In this document: piece by piece, positions 11,725 to 20,934 of the stretch
Layout: each line of letters opens with the position of its first letter
How positions within the stretch are numbered: the stretch's first letter is position 1
Source of the DNA: Rutpela maculata
Lineage: Eukaryota; Arthropoda; Insecta; Coleoptera; Cerambycidae
Direction of reading: 5' to 3'
DNA: 64,000 bases
Assembly (NCBI GenBank): GCA_936432065.2
Contig: OW386288.2
Span: forward strand, 18,278,706-18,342,705
Made by a program: the position numbers and the translations under genes
Notes under the pieces: model-generated
Databases searched by the model: none
Told to the model about the DNA's origin: nothing
What the model saw: only the letters and a program-made list of their open reading frames with translations

Positions 11725-14461
11725 AAGCCTGAACGTCCCGGTCAGGCAATTCAGCCTCTTTCACATACTTCGCCAGTCTATCCAAGTGTACGATCTTCAT
11801 CTTGGACTTTTTGTTTCGTTGAATATGATAGACGACATCATTAATTCGGGTAATAACAGTATACGGTCCATCCCAAGGAGGTTGAAGTTTCGGGGATCTC
11901 CATTCCTTCCGCTGTGGGTTGTACAGCCAAACCAGATCCCCCACCTTGAATCCCCCTGTACTGGCATTCTGATCATAACGAGCCTTCAAGCGGTTACTAG
12001 TTCTGTTCATCTGCTCTCGATCATTCTTCGGCTGTTCTCGGCTTCCATTTCTGTAGTTGCTCATCGAAAATGGTTCTCCACGGGCAGCACAATTTTTACA
12101 CTTGCGACACCAGGCCTCCACATCCTGGCGACTATTAACCCAATAGAACTGTTCCCGTGCTCTACTCAATGTCTTGTTTATGCCGAAGTGTCTGCTGAAT
12201 GTTTCATTATGTGCTTCCTGGAGTACTTCTGGTACACGACACCTGGGAATCACTAGACGCATGGCAACCTGCTTCCCATCTGGGCTTTCCCATGCTCTCC
12301 TCAAAAGCCCATCTACGACCATAAGTGAATCCCATTGTGACCATAAAGCCTTCAGCCCCACTTCTTTGTTGGAAACATCCTTCCATGCTGGACGCGTTCC
12401 GCCTTCTTTTGCTCTCAACATGGGTCCGATTTCTACATCGCGCAATTGCTCTTGCCTCAGAGTTTCCTTTGGCCAACTGTCTGGAAGATCGACCTTGACA
12501 GTGTTGACTTCAACCATGTTCGGCAATTTTCTCACCTGAGGGTAGCGCTTGCAATCTTCCTTGTCTGGTTTTCTGGATAATGCAGGAGTTTTGACTGCCT
12601 GCGTTGTCAACAGCTTGGTTTTCTCGCATTGGTTGTTCACTTTTGACAGAATAAATTGTTTGTTCCCAATCCTTAAAACTCGCTTTCCTACGTCAACAAT
12701 AAATCCATACTGTTCCATAATGTCCAGTCCCAAAATGAAATCATCCGTGATGTCAGCCACGATGACCCTGTGGTCGAACCTTAATTGTCCAATCTGCAAA
12801 CCCAGGTCTACTTCTCCATGAACCGTAGCCCTGTCCCCCGTAGCTGTCCGGACGATCACTTCTTCATTTTGCCTCTTGGTAATCTTTATGCCCGATATAA
12901 ATCCTGGTCGTACTATTGATGACGTAGTACCTGTGTCGATGGTAAACAAACATTTTCTTCCGTTCACATATCCATGCAACAACAGACTGCTTGCAATTCT
13001 TCGAAGCTGGGAAATCTTTATTTCTCTGGGGGCACCGCATTCCCTAGCCAGCATAACCCCCCTGGTACTGTTTTCCTGCTTCTCTTCAACATTCACAGCA
13101 TTTACTCGACTCTCCGAGTTCTGCTGTTGACAGTCTTGCTTCATGTGTCCTACCTTGCCGCAGTTGTAACATTTAATACCTCCGCTCGGCTTTTCTTTAT
13201 TTTGTTTTCTCTGCTCCCTGAGATCATCCACTTTGTTGAATAATTTGGTAAACATTTTCTGCATCTCCGTCAACATAGGGTTCTGGTTCGTTTCTGGTTG
13301 CGATTGTTCGAGAGTCACAGCTCGCACTCTCGACCTTGGCGTATCCCTGTAAGCGGCTTCTACTTCGAGTGCACGCACCAAAGCTTCGCTACTACTTTGG
13401 TGTCTCGTCAGCCTCAGAACTCGCCTGACCTCTTCGTCCCTTATACCATCTAAAAAGGCCCCCACGGCTAATTGTTCCTGGAATTCTTTAGGTGCACTCG
13501 GATACGCCAGGTGTGCCAGTCTCTCTATCGCAGCTTCAAATTCTTGTAAACTTTCCCCAGCTTTTTGTATCCGGGATTTCAGCTGAGTCTGGTATAATTG
13601 GGCAAGGTGTTGATCGCCATACCTCAAGTCTAATGCAGCTTCCAAGACTTTAAAGTCCCTTTGTTTATCCACTGGGATAGTTTGAAGCAACTCTGAGGCC
13701 TGGCCCCTTAACGCCAGAACTAATGCCATGGCCTTTTCCTCATTATCCCAGTTGTTCGCACACGCTGCTGCCTCAAACTGTCTCTTGTACGTCGTCCAGG
13801 AACTTTGGCCATCAAAAGAAGGAGGTTTTAGTCGCTGACCTGATGATACCACCTGCTGGCTTCCTCTATCTCTCAACTGTCGTTTAAGCCGGTCTATTTC
13901 TCCTTTAACTTCTTCTTCGAACTTGTTTACTTTCTCTTTGACTTCACTCTTTAATCCTTGGTTGGCAGAAATGATAGCGTCCTGCTGTATTTTCATTTGT
14001 TCATTCAGAATTTTCCTTAATTCTTCTTGGCGTCTTTCTTGTTCCTCTTTTTCTTCTTGACGCTGTCTTTCTTGTTCTTCTTTTTCTTGTTGGTGTCTTA
14101 TTTCCAGATTTTCCATCATTTTCTTTAATTCATCTCTTTCTTCTTGACGTCTTGTTTCTTGCTCTTCTTTTTCTTCTTGACGTCGTTTTTCTTGTTCTTG
14201 ACGTCTTCTTTCTTCATCTTCTTTTTCTTTCTGACGTCTTATTTCCTGATCTTCCATAATTTTCTTTAATTCGTCCCTTTCTTCTTGACGCCGTTTTTCC
14301 TCCTCTTGACGTCTTCTTTCTTGCTGTTCATTTTCTTCCTGACGTTTTTTCTCCTGTTCTTCTTTGTCTTTCTGCCGTTGCTGCGCCATCATTTTTTGGA
14401 ATTGTTCAAATAAGTCCTGTATTTGTTTATCGGATGCCATACTTCTTGTTGTTACGGGCAT
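11723..14461 (-). CDS. Gag-protease-(deleted pol) polyprotein of the LTR retrotransposon
   Basis: 912 codons without a stop. Residues ~15-210 are a highly charged Glu/Arg/Gln-rich coiled coil made of repeated RRQEE-type units. Residues ~215-380 are a Gag capsid-like region (KPPSFDGQSSW start). Residues 431-444 are a CCHC zinc knuckle (CYNCGKVGHMKQDC). A retropepsin-type protease has its DTG at 509-511. After ~residue 585 the frame jumps to ALSRKPD, the stretch that normally follows RNase H, so reverse transcriptase and RNase H are absent. An integrase HHCC finger follows (H751, H758, C785, C788). The DDE core is then skipped and the frame joins the integrase C-terminal part (VGDLVWLYNP, WDGPYTV). 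Start chosen at the ATG giving MPVTTRSM, typical of related Gag proteins. Both losses keep the frame. As read, it could make Gag and protease but not copy or integrate itself. Confidence 0.9.
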   Translation of the reverse strand: MPVTTRSMASDKQIQDLFEQFQKMMAQQRQKDKEEQEKKRQEENEQQERRRQEEEKRRQEERDELKKIMEDQEIRRQKEKEDEERRRQEQEKRRQEEKEEQETRRQEERDELKKMMENLEIRHQQEKEEQERQRQEEKEEQERRQEELRKILNEQMKIQQDAIISANQGLKSEVKEKVNKFEEEVKGEIDRLKRQLRDRGSQQVVSSGQRLKPPSFDGQSSWTTYKRQFEAAACANNWDNEEKAMALVLALRGQASELLQTIPVDKQRDFKVLEAALDLRYGDQHLAQLYQTQLKSRIQKAGESLQEFEAAIERLAHLAYPSAPKEFQEQLAVGAFLDGIRDEEVRRVLRLTRHQSSSEALVRALEVEAAYRDTPRSRVRAVTLEQSQPETNQNPMLTEMQKMFTKLFNKVDDLREQRKQNKEKPSGGIKCYNCGKVGHMKQDCQQQNSESRVNAVNVEEKQENSTRGVMLARECGAPREIKISQLRRIASSLLLHGYVNGRKCLFTIDTGTTSSIVRPGFISGIKITKRQNEEVIVRTATGDRATVHGEVDLGLQIGQLRFDHRVIVADITDDFILGLDIMEQYGFIVDVGKRVLRIGNKQFILSKVNNQCEKTKLLTTQAVKTPALSRKPDKEDCKRYPQVRKLPNMVEVNTVKVDLPDSWPKETLRQEQLRDVEIGPMLRAKEGGTRPAWKDVSNKEVGLKALWSQWDSLMVVDGLLRRAWESPDGKQVAMRLVIPRCRVPEVLQEAHNETFSRHFGINKTLSRAREQFYWVNSRQDVEAWCRKCKNCAARGEPFSMSNYRNGSREQPKNDREQMNRTSNRLKARYDQNASTGGFKVGDLVWLYNPQRKEWRSPKLQPPWDGPYTVITRINDVVYHIQRNKKSKMKIVHLDRLAKYVKEAELPDRDVQA

Positions 14462-14879
14462 ACGATGAAATTAAAATAAAATAAATTTAACTGTCACGTC
14501 AATATCGGTAATGGAACTTTCTAGACAAATCTCGAAATAGCACGAACAAGTCTTATCCAGAGTCTTTTGTCGCTATCCAGTTCAGAGAATTTAATAATCT
14601 CCACTAATGTCCAAATAGAAAAGTTCTAGAAATTTTCACGCACTAAATGAGTCTTTTTCAGTGTCTCTATCACTTCTTAGTTCAAAGGATTTAATTATCA
14701 CACTAATGTCCTAATAAAATGTTCTACAATGTCTCAAAAAAGCACTTAACACTATTTTCCTGTTCGAAAATAACCCTCGAACAATGTCCAGTAAACGAGT
14801 CCTCCGTGTTAGCACTAAACCTCGAGAATACTTCTCGAACACTCCAGCACAACTTCAGAGCTCCTCTTGTCATAAAATT
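14462..14879 (-). other. Retrotransposon leader (5' untranslated region)
   Basis: Lies between the primer-binding-like site and the gag-pol start. It has an internal degenerate direct repeat of about 80 bp: GAGTCTTT...TTAAT...CACTAATGTCC near 14569 and again near 14650. It probably carries packaging signals, by analogy only. Confidence 0.6.
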
Positions 14880-14895
14880 CCGCTTTCTGACACCA
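14880..14895 (-). promoter_or_regulatory. Primer-binding-site-like sequence
   Basis: On the minus strand TGGTGTCAGAAAGCGG begins three bases after the 5' LTR. It starts with TGG as expected for pairing with a tRNA CCA end. I cannot assign the tRNA. Confidence 0.6.
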
Positions 14896-14898
14896 ATT

Positions 14899-15286
14899 TG
14901 TGACGTGTTCCCACCCTTAGGAAACTACCCCTTGCAAAATGCGTGGGTTCCAAGAAATTATAACAAGAGATGTCCACTAACACACTTTATTAAATATTTA
15001 CTGGATACTTCACAATACTGTTATTAATTTAAATACACTTTACTGACTAAAATCACAATGTTTCTCTTTGAACTCTTAACCTCACTTTCTATACTTTCTG
15101 AACTTCTGAACTACTCGCTGAGAATGCGGTCGGTCTTTTATACCCAAAAATGACAGATCTCGATTGTTCTGTAATGACGCCACCATTCTCTAGATCATTC
15201 CAGATGTCACCAGAACTAACTTCTGGTAGGTTTCTCGAGTAGGTGCAAATACACTACATTCATTCTAAGGGTTGTAACACATTACA
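14899..15286 (-). repeat. 5' LTR (388 bp)
   Basis: Same length as the left LTR, about 99% identical by eye, bounded by TG...CA. It should drive the element from the TATA box at 15136-15142. Confidence 0.92.
15136..15142 (-). promoter_or_regulatory. TATA box of the 5' LTR
   Basis: The minus strand reads GGGTATAAAAGACC inside the LTR, in the right orientation to transcribe gag-pol. An identical copy is in the 3' LTR (11561-11567). Confidence 0.65.
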
Positions 15287-16040
15287 GTATTATATGACTG
15301 GCCTAATTTAGGAACATTGTATTGCGTTATATTTCTATATGTGAATAACCGATTATACTATCATTTTTAACAACAGATCATGTAATGGAGTTATAAAAAA
15401 ATAATTTATTACATAATTATTGATACTATTAGGTATTAAGAGGTACCCACGCCCCCGTAAGAACCTAAATATAGAGATATATTCAGCAATCACGTCTGCA
15501 AGCATAGCATGATTCACTTTTGATTGGTGTTATTTTTCATGGATACGAATGCCTGTGATTTTTAAGGATTTGGCTGGAATATATCGAGTTAAATTAGGTA
15601 GTTGTAGCCGACAGTGACATATAAAGTTCGGCTGGCGACAAAAACCAAATCCCATTCCCCGGAGTCGGCCCTAGTCCGGGCTTATTTAAATCAGGAGGGC
15701 CTTGGAGGCGGCTGATAGCTTCTGACGCCACAATGCGATGCGGCGGCTTACGCTGCCCTCTACGTAAATATGCACAAATATGACAGCAGCTCAAATCGGA
15801 CAGATTTACTCCCCATGATATGAGCAGAAATGTATAAACTGAAAATAAGGAACAACGAATACCGGGTGCTTCCTGAAAATCTGATGAGTGCATCGTGGAT
15901 AAGATACACGTCTCTTAAGTTGGCATGACAACTTTTACCAAAGGAAAAATAAACAAGTGAATAATTTGTCGTAAGCTATCCGTAAATTATCCGTGGAGTT
16001 AAATATTTTGCCGAGACTTATTTAAGAAAAAAATCATGTG
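15287..16040. other. No gene confirmed; GC-richer patch at 15590-15860
   Basis: Starts with the right copy of the GTAT duplication. A GC-richer stretch at about 15590-15860 contains a 99-codon minus-strand frame (15594-15893) with no motif I recognise. It could be a fragment of a mobile element. The remainder is AT-rich. Confidence 0.35.
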
Positions 16041-16335
16041 CACTGCTAACTTGATATTAAGTTAGCAGGACACACCTAAAAAAACTGTGAAGGAAAAATG
16101 ATAAAGCAGTAAGCCAGAGCTTAGAATTTGCCGTAAATTATCCGTAATTTATCCCTGGGGCCAATTTGTTTGCCGCGAGTTTTTTTTTTATCGTAAGCAC
16201 TGCCAGATATCAAATTAGCTGGACACCTCAAACAACCATGAAGGAAATATCATAGAACAATGAAACAATTTACCGCAAAATATCCATGTAGTCAGCTACT
16301 TAATCAAACATACTTAGAAAACAAAAGAAGCATAA
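16041..16335. repeat. Dispersed repeat, inverted partner of 20644-20913
   Basis: The blocks GGGGCCAATTTGTTTGCCGCGA, GCACTGCCA.ATATCAAATTAGCTGGACAC and TTAGAAAACAAAAG recur as the reverse complement at 20644-20913. It also carries two local copies of CCGTAAATTATCCGT. The two copies face each other across 4.3 kb of other repeats. Confidence 0.6.
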
Positions 16336-16479
16336 ACAAAACGAGTAGAAGTTGCAGTCAGACGTGGCCGACTGCGAATACCTATTTGATTAATATTTTG
16401 CACAAGCACAGCATAATTCACCTTTAAAGGGTGCACTAAGATTACGTACATCTATATACATTTTATTTTCATTTCTCAA

Positions 16480-18060
16480 ATAGATATTCGATGTCAGTAA
16501 CGCCTGATTATAACTATCGTTCGTTTCGTAATTAGTCATGCTAATCTACATATAAACTTTTTCTGTCAGTATTCATAATGTTTATTAGGTATTCGCCAAC
16601 GTCCAACTGCAAATTCTAGTTGTATTGATAACGGTCTTATTAAAAATACCGTAATAACATTTTAAGGTAAAATTGTTATACCATCTAACCTACATAAAGT
16701 TCGCTCGAACCTGAAAGACGCATTATATTGCAGTTTAGATATCTTGTCCATCTTTGTATTTTTATGTTCTTGATAAAAAATCTTTGGAACATTTTTCTCT
16801 AAAGACGTAAGAACTTATAGTTTTTATAAAATGATATGAAGATCACCCTATATGACGGAGATGACCCAAGTTAGGAAGTGCTCTACAATGCTATCTTGTA
16901 TGTTTTGTAGAAAATCCAAAAATATGCAAAACAATTATCAAAGATTTTAAATTCAACAGAAATTATCATGTTTAATAGGCATTCGCATTCACTGCAACTT
17001 TTATTCTTTTCATAATAGTCTTATTAAGAATACCCAATAACATTTTAAGACAAAACTGATCGTCTAACCTGCGTTCGCTTGAACCTGAAAACCGTACTGT
17101 ATTGCAATTGCATACTTTTGTTTCTTTTGTGTTCTTAATCAAAAGTCTTTGGCCTCTTAACTTTCAATAAAATATATTTTATACAAACATGACTCACACG
17201 ATTTACATCACGCTTCTGACGATCACCCTATATGATGGATATGATCCAATTTTAGTGCGAAGTATTCTACCCTGCTATTTTATATATGTCGCAAATTCGA
17301 AATGATTATTTTAAGTTCAAGAGAAATTATAACATTTGGTAAATACCCACAATCGGCAATGCCAAACGAAGTTACTGTTTATTGCATAATAGTCTTATTA
17401 AAAACAAAATGATATTTTAAGGTAACACTGTTATATAATCTAACTTACATAAAGTCGGTTAGAACCTGAGAGACTACCTGTATAGTGTGTATATTGCGGT
17501 TTACATATCTTGCCTTCATATTTTTGTGGCGTAATCAGAAACCTCTGTAACATTTTACTCTAAAATTATAAAAAAAACGTAGTGTATATAAAAGATGAGA
17601 GTTCACACGCTTCGAACGATCGCCCTGTATGATTAGTATGGTTCAATGTCAATATTTTGCCATGCTGTTTTATATATATTCCAAATTCTAAAAAAATATT
17701 AAACCTAACAGAATTTATCGTATTTAATACATATTCGCAGTCGGCAACACTGGACTGCAACATTATTTATTACATAATAATCCTACTAAAAATACCATAT
17801 ACCGTTGGTGTGAAATTTTGTGCGTTTTCATATTTTTGTGTGCTTAATCAAAAACCCCAGGAACACTTTGCTCTAAAATTAAAATAAATACCCGTCACAT
17901 AAAAATGGGAGTTTGCAGTCCTCTTGTGATCACCCTGTATAAGGGATATGGCCCAATTTCACTAGGGAGTATTCTACTATGCGGTTTTTTATATATGTTT
18001 CAAATTTGAATTAAAAATGTTAAATGTAACAGAAGTTATCGTGTTTACAAGAAACGGTCT
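16480..18060 (+). repeat. ~380-bp tandem repeat, at least four units
   Basis: The landmark (A)GTCTTATTAAAAATACC recurs near 16632, 17010, 17390 and 17776. The landmark GATCACCCTATATGA recurs near 16841, 17222, 17608 and 17925. Both give about 378-386 bp spacing, except a shorter last interval. The array ends near 18060 with TTATCGTGTTTACAAGAAACGG and a CAGA microsatellite. Part of the same family lies at 42930-43920. The open frames at 17566-17887 fall within units and look accidental. Confidence 0.7.
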
Positions 18061-18534
18061 ACACATATACAGACAGACAGACGTTTTTTATTCGATATTT
18101 GAATTCAGTCTGTTTTGAAACGGATTTCTGTACAAAAATTTATTCCGAAATTAAAAACTCTAGTTACTGTACTATTTTTTTGCACACCATGAATATTTAT
18201 TTTGCAAGACACCCATCAACTATTTTATTTTAGATGAAGCATCCCGTACATAGGTATAAACCTACATATATTAAACTGTTGTGAAATTATGCTGAACCAC
18301 TTATAAGTTCTTTGACTCGTTATGTTTTAAAATTAATCACTTTAGAGCGTCCAAATCCCGTGTTTTTTAAATAATAATTTAAAATCTGCAAAAATAACCT
18401 GCAAACCTATATAAAAAAAAATTAGTTATAGTTTACTTTAAGCCATAAAATGTAAATTCAAATAAAATCGGTTTTAGTTTCAATTAGATACTTTTGTTTT
18501 TGATGGTGTCAACGCAACTCAACGATTTTACTTT

Positions 18535-18720
18535 TTTTCTGCGCACGATTACTGTGGAACCGTTTAAGATATTGACTTGAAATTTGGTACACGTATGTAT
18601 TTTAACGAGATCTGGAACTAGATTATATTTTGATCTTATTCTGTTGAAGTGTTGGGGGTAAATTAGGATAAATGGGGGTAAATAGGTAAATCGAGCAATT
18701 TACCGCGTATTTCTCGCAAA
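18535..18720 (-). repeat. Repeat family A, fragment
   Basis: The reverse complement matches the central and right part of family A: TTTACCTATTTACCCCCATTT, AATAAGATCAAAATATAATC, CAAATTTCAAGTCAATATCT and TAAACGGTTCCA. Both terminal parts are missing. Confidence 0.6.
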
Positions 18721-18754
18721 CTAATTATTTTATCACCCAAACTATATGGGTGTA

Positions 18755-18851
18755 TTCTTTATTTCAACAGTATGCTTCTCTTTCTTACAACACAAGTGCC
18801 ACCTGATGGCCTCAACTGCCACCTGATGGCCTCAACTGTTGAAATAAAGAA
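18755..18851. repeat. Short inverted repeat with a duplicated 20-mer
   Basis: TTCTTTATTTCAACAG at the left is the exact complement of the right end. Between them TGCCACCTGATGGCCTCAAC occurs twice in direct tandem (18797-18836). A related GTTGAAATAAAGAATACA end occurs near 50140. Confidence 0.6.
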
Positions 18852-18928
18852 CATGCCCTATTATTACATTATTTATCGTTTTGAAACAATAGAGTTGATG
18901 ACCGTCTAGCAAAAACGTTTTACCCTAT

Positions 18929-18936
18929 AAACGTGG
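18929..18936. other. Target site duplication of hAT MITE, left copy
   Basis: AAACGTGG here is repeated exactly at 19551-19558. Eight bases is the hallmark of hAT insertions. Confidence 0.85.
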
Positions 18937-19550
18937 CAGCGGCGGCTGGTGAAATTTCAATATTTTTTTTCTCGTCTGTGGCGCATGGGACCCATACGAA
19001 ATTTGGGAAATAACATCTAGAGAATCACTTGTCTAATGACCCATAAAAAATTTTGAAAAAGCAGTTTGCGAAAAAATTTTTGAAAATTTGCTAGCCTCCC
19101 CTGGGTCTAGGGACCCCTGTTTACTTTTATTTTTTTTTGTCATATGCATTTGACTTTTCATAAAAATGCATCGACAGATTTTAGAGTTTGTGAAAATATT
19201 TTCATTACTAACTGAAATACAATGAACTGAAATTTTGTAATTTACAATTTAACAAATTACAATATTTCAATTCGTTGTATCTCAGTTAGTAATGAAAATA
19301 TTTTCACAAACTCCAAAATCTGTCGATGCATTTTTATGAAAAGTCAAATGCATATGACAAAAAAAAATAAAAGTAAATAGGGGTCCCTAGACCCAGGGGA
19401 GGCTAGCGAATTTTTTCGCAAACTGCTTTTTCAAAATTTTTTAGGGGTCATTAGAGAAGTGCTTCTCTAGATGTTATTTCCCAAGTTTCGTATGGGTCCC
19501 ATGCGCCACAGACGAGAAAAAAAATATTGAAATTTCACCAGCCGCCACTG
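18937..19550. mobile_element. hAT-type fold-back MITE (614 bp)
   Basis: The ends are CAGCGGCGGCTGG and CCAGCCGCCACTG, with an exact 8-bp duplication AAACGTGG outside. The whole body is nearly palindromic, with arms of about 290 bp meeting near 19240. It carries CCCTGGGTCTAGGGACCCC and CGCATGGGACCCATACGAAA in both arms. There is no coding capacity, so it relies on a transposase from elsewhere. Confidence 0.9.
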
Positions 19551-19558
19551 AAACGTGG

Positions 19559-20640
19559 AATTAACACTATTTTATAATTTATTATTTATCTTTTCTTACT
19601 TTAGTTTTCAATGTAAATGACCGGGGTAGTTTTGGACCCTTGTATGTACAATGGGCACTTCAGTTTGGTGCATCCCTGGTAATAAATCTGGTCTTTTTTT
19701 AATCGCTTACAGATGTTTGTTATTTATCTATTGTGTTTTTTTGCCGCCTTTACAGGCATGTTTCAATGAGAATAGTAACAAGTGACATTTTGGCGCAAAT
19801 AAAATTTTATAACAAAAGGTTAAAATACCAAAACTGGTAAATACTTTTCTGTATAAAATATGTGATAATATTTTCATTCTGTCCATGCATTTAGAATCAT
19901 AATAAGTTACATTAGAAATTATAATTATTGTTATTAATTCCTTCCACATAGAGAAAAACTGTATTGGAAAATTTGCACAAAGTAGTGGAAAAGGCCTTGT
20001 TGCATTTTTATACAATACCTATTTGATACGTATTTTGTACGAACACAATACAATTCACTTTTAAAGAGGTGTACTTGCGTACTAATCGAAAACGAATTTC
20101 CTTAAAGTAAAGAATAGTCACGCCAAATTGCATCCCGTGGAGTTGAGATGTCAAGAGCCTCTGCTAAAATATTATAAGTAGGTACATACAAAATTTCAAT
20201 TTTTTAAGTAAAGCAATTGGTAGTTTTTTGTGGCTTTCTATGAGAAAAAGGAATTCATATTTGTGTTTAAGATGCAAAAAACAGCAGAACACCATACCCA
20301 ACATGCAACATGTCCAATTTGAAAATATATATAATATATATTTTTTAAATTAGTGTATTTGATCAAAATATAGCTGCCATATTGTTTTCTAGTGGAAAAT
20401 AGACCATGTTCGTGTACACCAGATATAATTTTACCAGAGTACATACTCCAAACTATGTTTTGCGCCAATATCAGTGATTGTAATTTAAAAAATATTTTTA
20501 AAAAATGGCCGCTTGGTTCTCAAGAGAAAATGTTGACGCGTCTTAATCGAAAACGAATCTCCTTGGAGTAAGGAATAACCATGCTAAATGGTATCCCGTG
20601 GAGTTGAGATGCCGCAGAAAACTTCGTACCTCACCCACTA
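19559..20640. repeat. AT-rich stretch with a direct repeat; no gene
   Basis: ATCGAAAACGAATTTCCTT...CATCCCGTGGAGTTGAGATG at about 20066-20148 recurs at about 20535-20612. ACCTATTTGATACGTATTTTG-type sequence near 20025 also resembles 16382. The 95- and 76-codon minus frames show no protein signature. Confidence 0.5.
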
Positions 20641-20643
20641 TTA

Positions 20644-20913
20644 TGCTCCTTTTGTTTTCTAAATATATTTGATTAAGTTGCTGACAATATAATTTACGTT
20701 AAATTGTCTGATTATTTTAACATGCTTCCTTCATAGTTGTATGAGAAGTGTCCAGCTAATTTGATATTTGGCAGTGCATACGATAAAGAAAAAAGTCGCG
20801 GCAAACAAATTGGCCCCACGGATAATTTACAGCAAATTTGAAGCTCTGTTTGTCATTTCGCAGATTTTTGAGGTGTGTGTGCCAACTTGACACCAAGTTG
20901 GCAGTGCAGACGC
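20644..20913. repeat. Dispersed repeat, inverted partner of 16041-16335
   Basis: Reverse complement of 16041-16335, including the GGCCCCACGGATAATTTAC and GTCCAGCTAATTTGATAT blocks. Near 20880 AACTTGACACCAAGTT is an internal palindrome, and a similar palindrome lies near 16050. Confidence 0.6.
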
Positions 20914-20934
20914 TTTTTCCTATCCCATCCATAT

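Larger units (their letters stand above)
11324..15286 (-). mobile_element. Ty3/Gypsy-type LTR retrotransposon, internally deleted, non-autonomous
   Basis: A 3,963-bp element on the minus strand with two 388-bp LTRs starting TG and ending CA. It is flanked by GTAT on both sides (11320-11323 and 15287-15290), a 4-bp target duplication. Order on the minus strand is 5' LTR, primer-binding-like site, leader, one 912-codon gag-pol frame, polypurine tract, 3' LTR. Gag, zinc knuckle, protease, the integrase HHCC finger and the integrase C-terminal part are present. Reverse transcriptase, RNase H and the integrase catalytic core are missing. It therefore needs enzymes from a full-length relative to move. 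Confidence 0.92.

Noticed and set aside
12207..12476. 89-codon minus-strand frame
   Set aside because: A different frame within gag-pol; no domain.
11786..13243. Plus-strand frames of 84-156 codons
   Set aside because: All are antisense shadows of the gag-pol frame.
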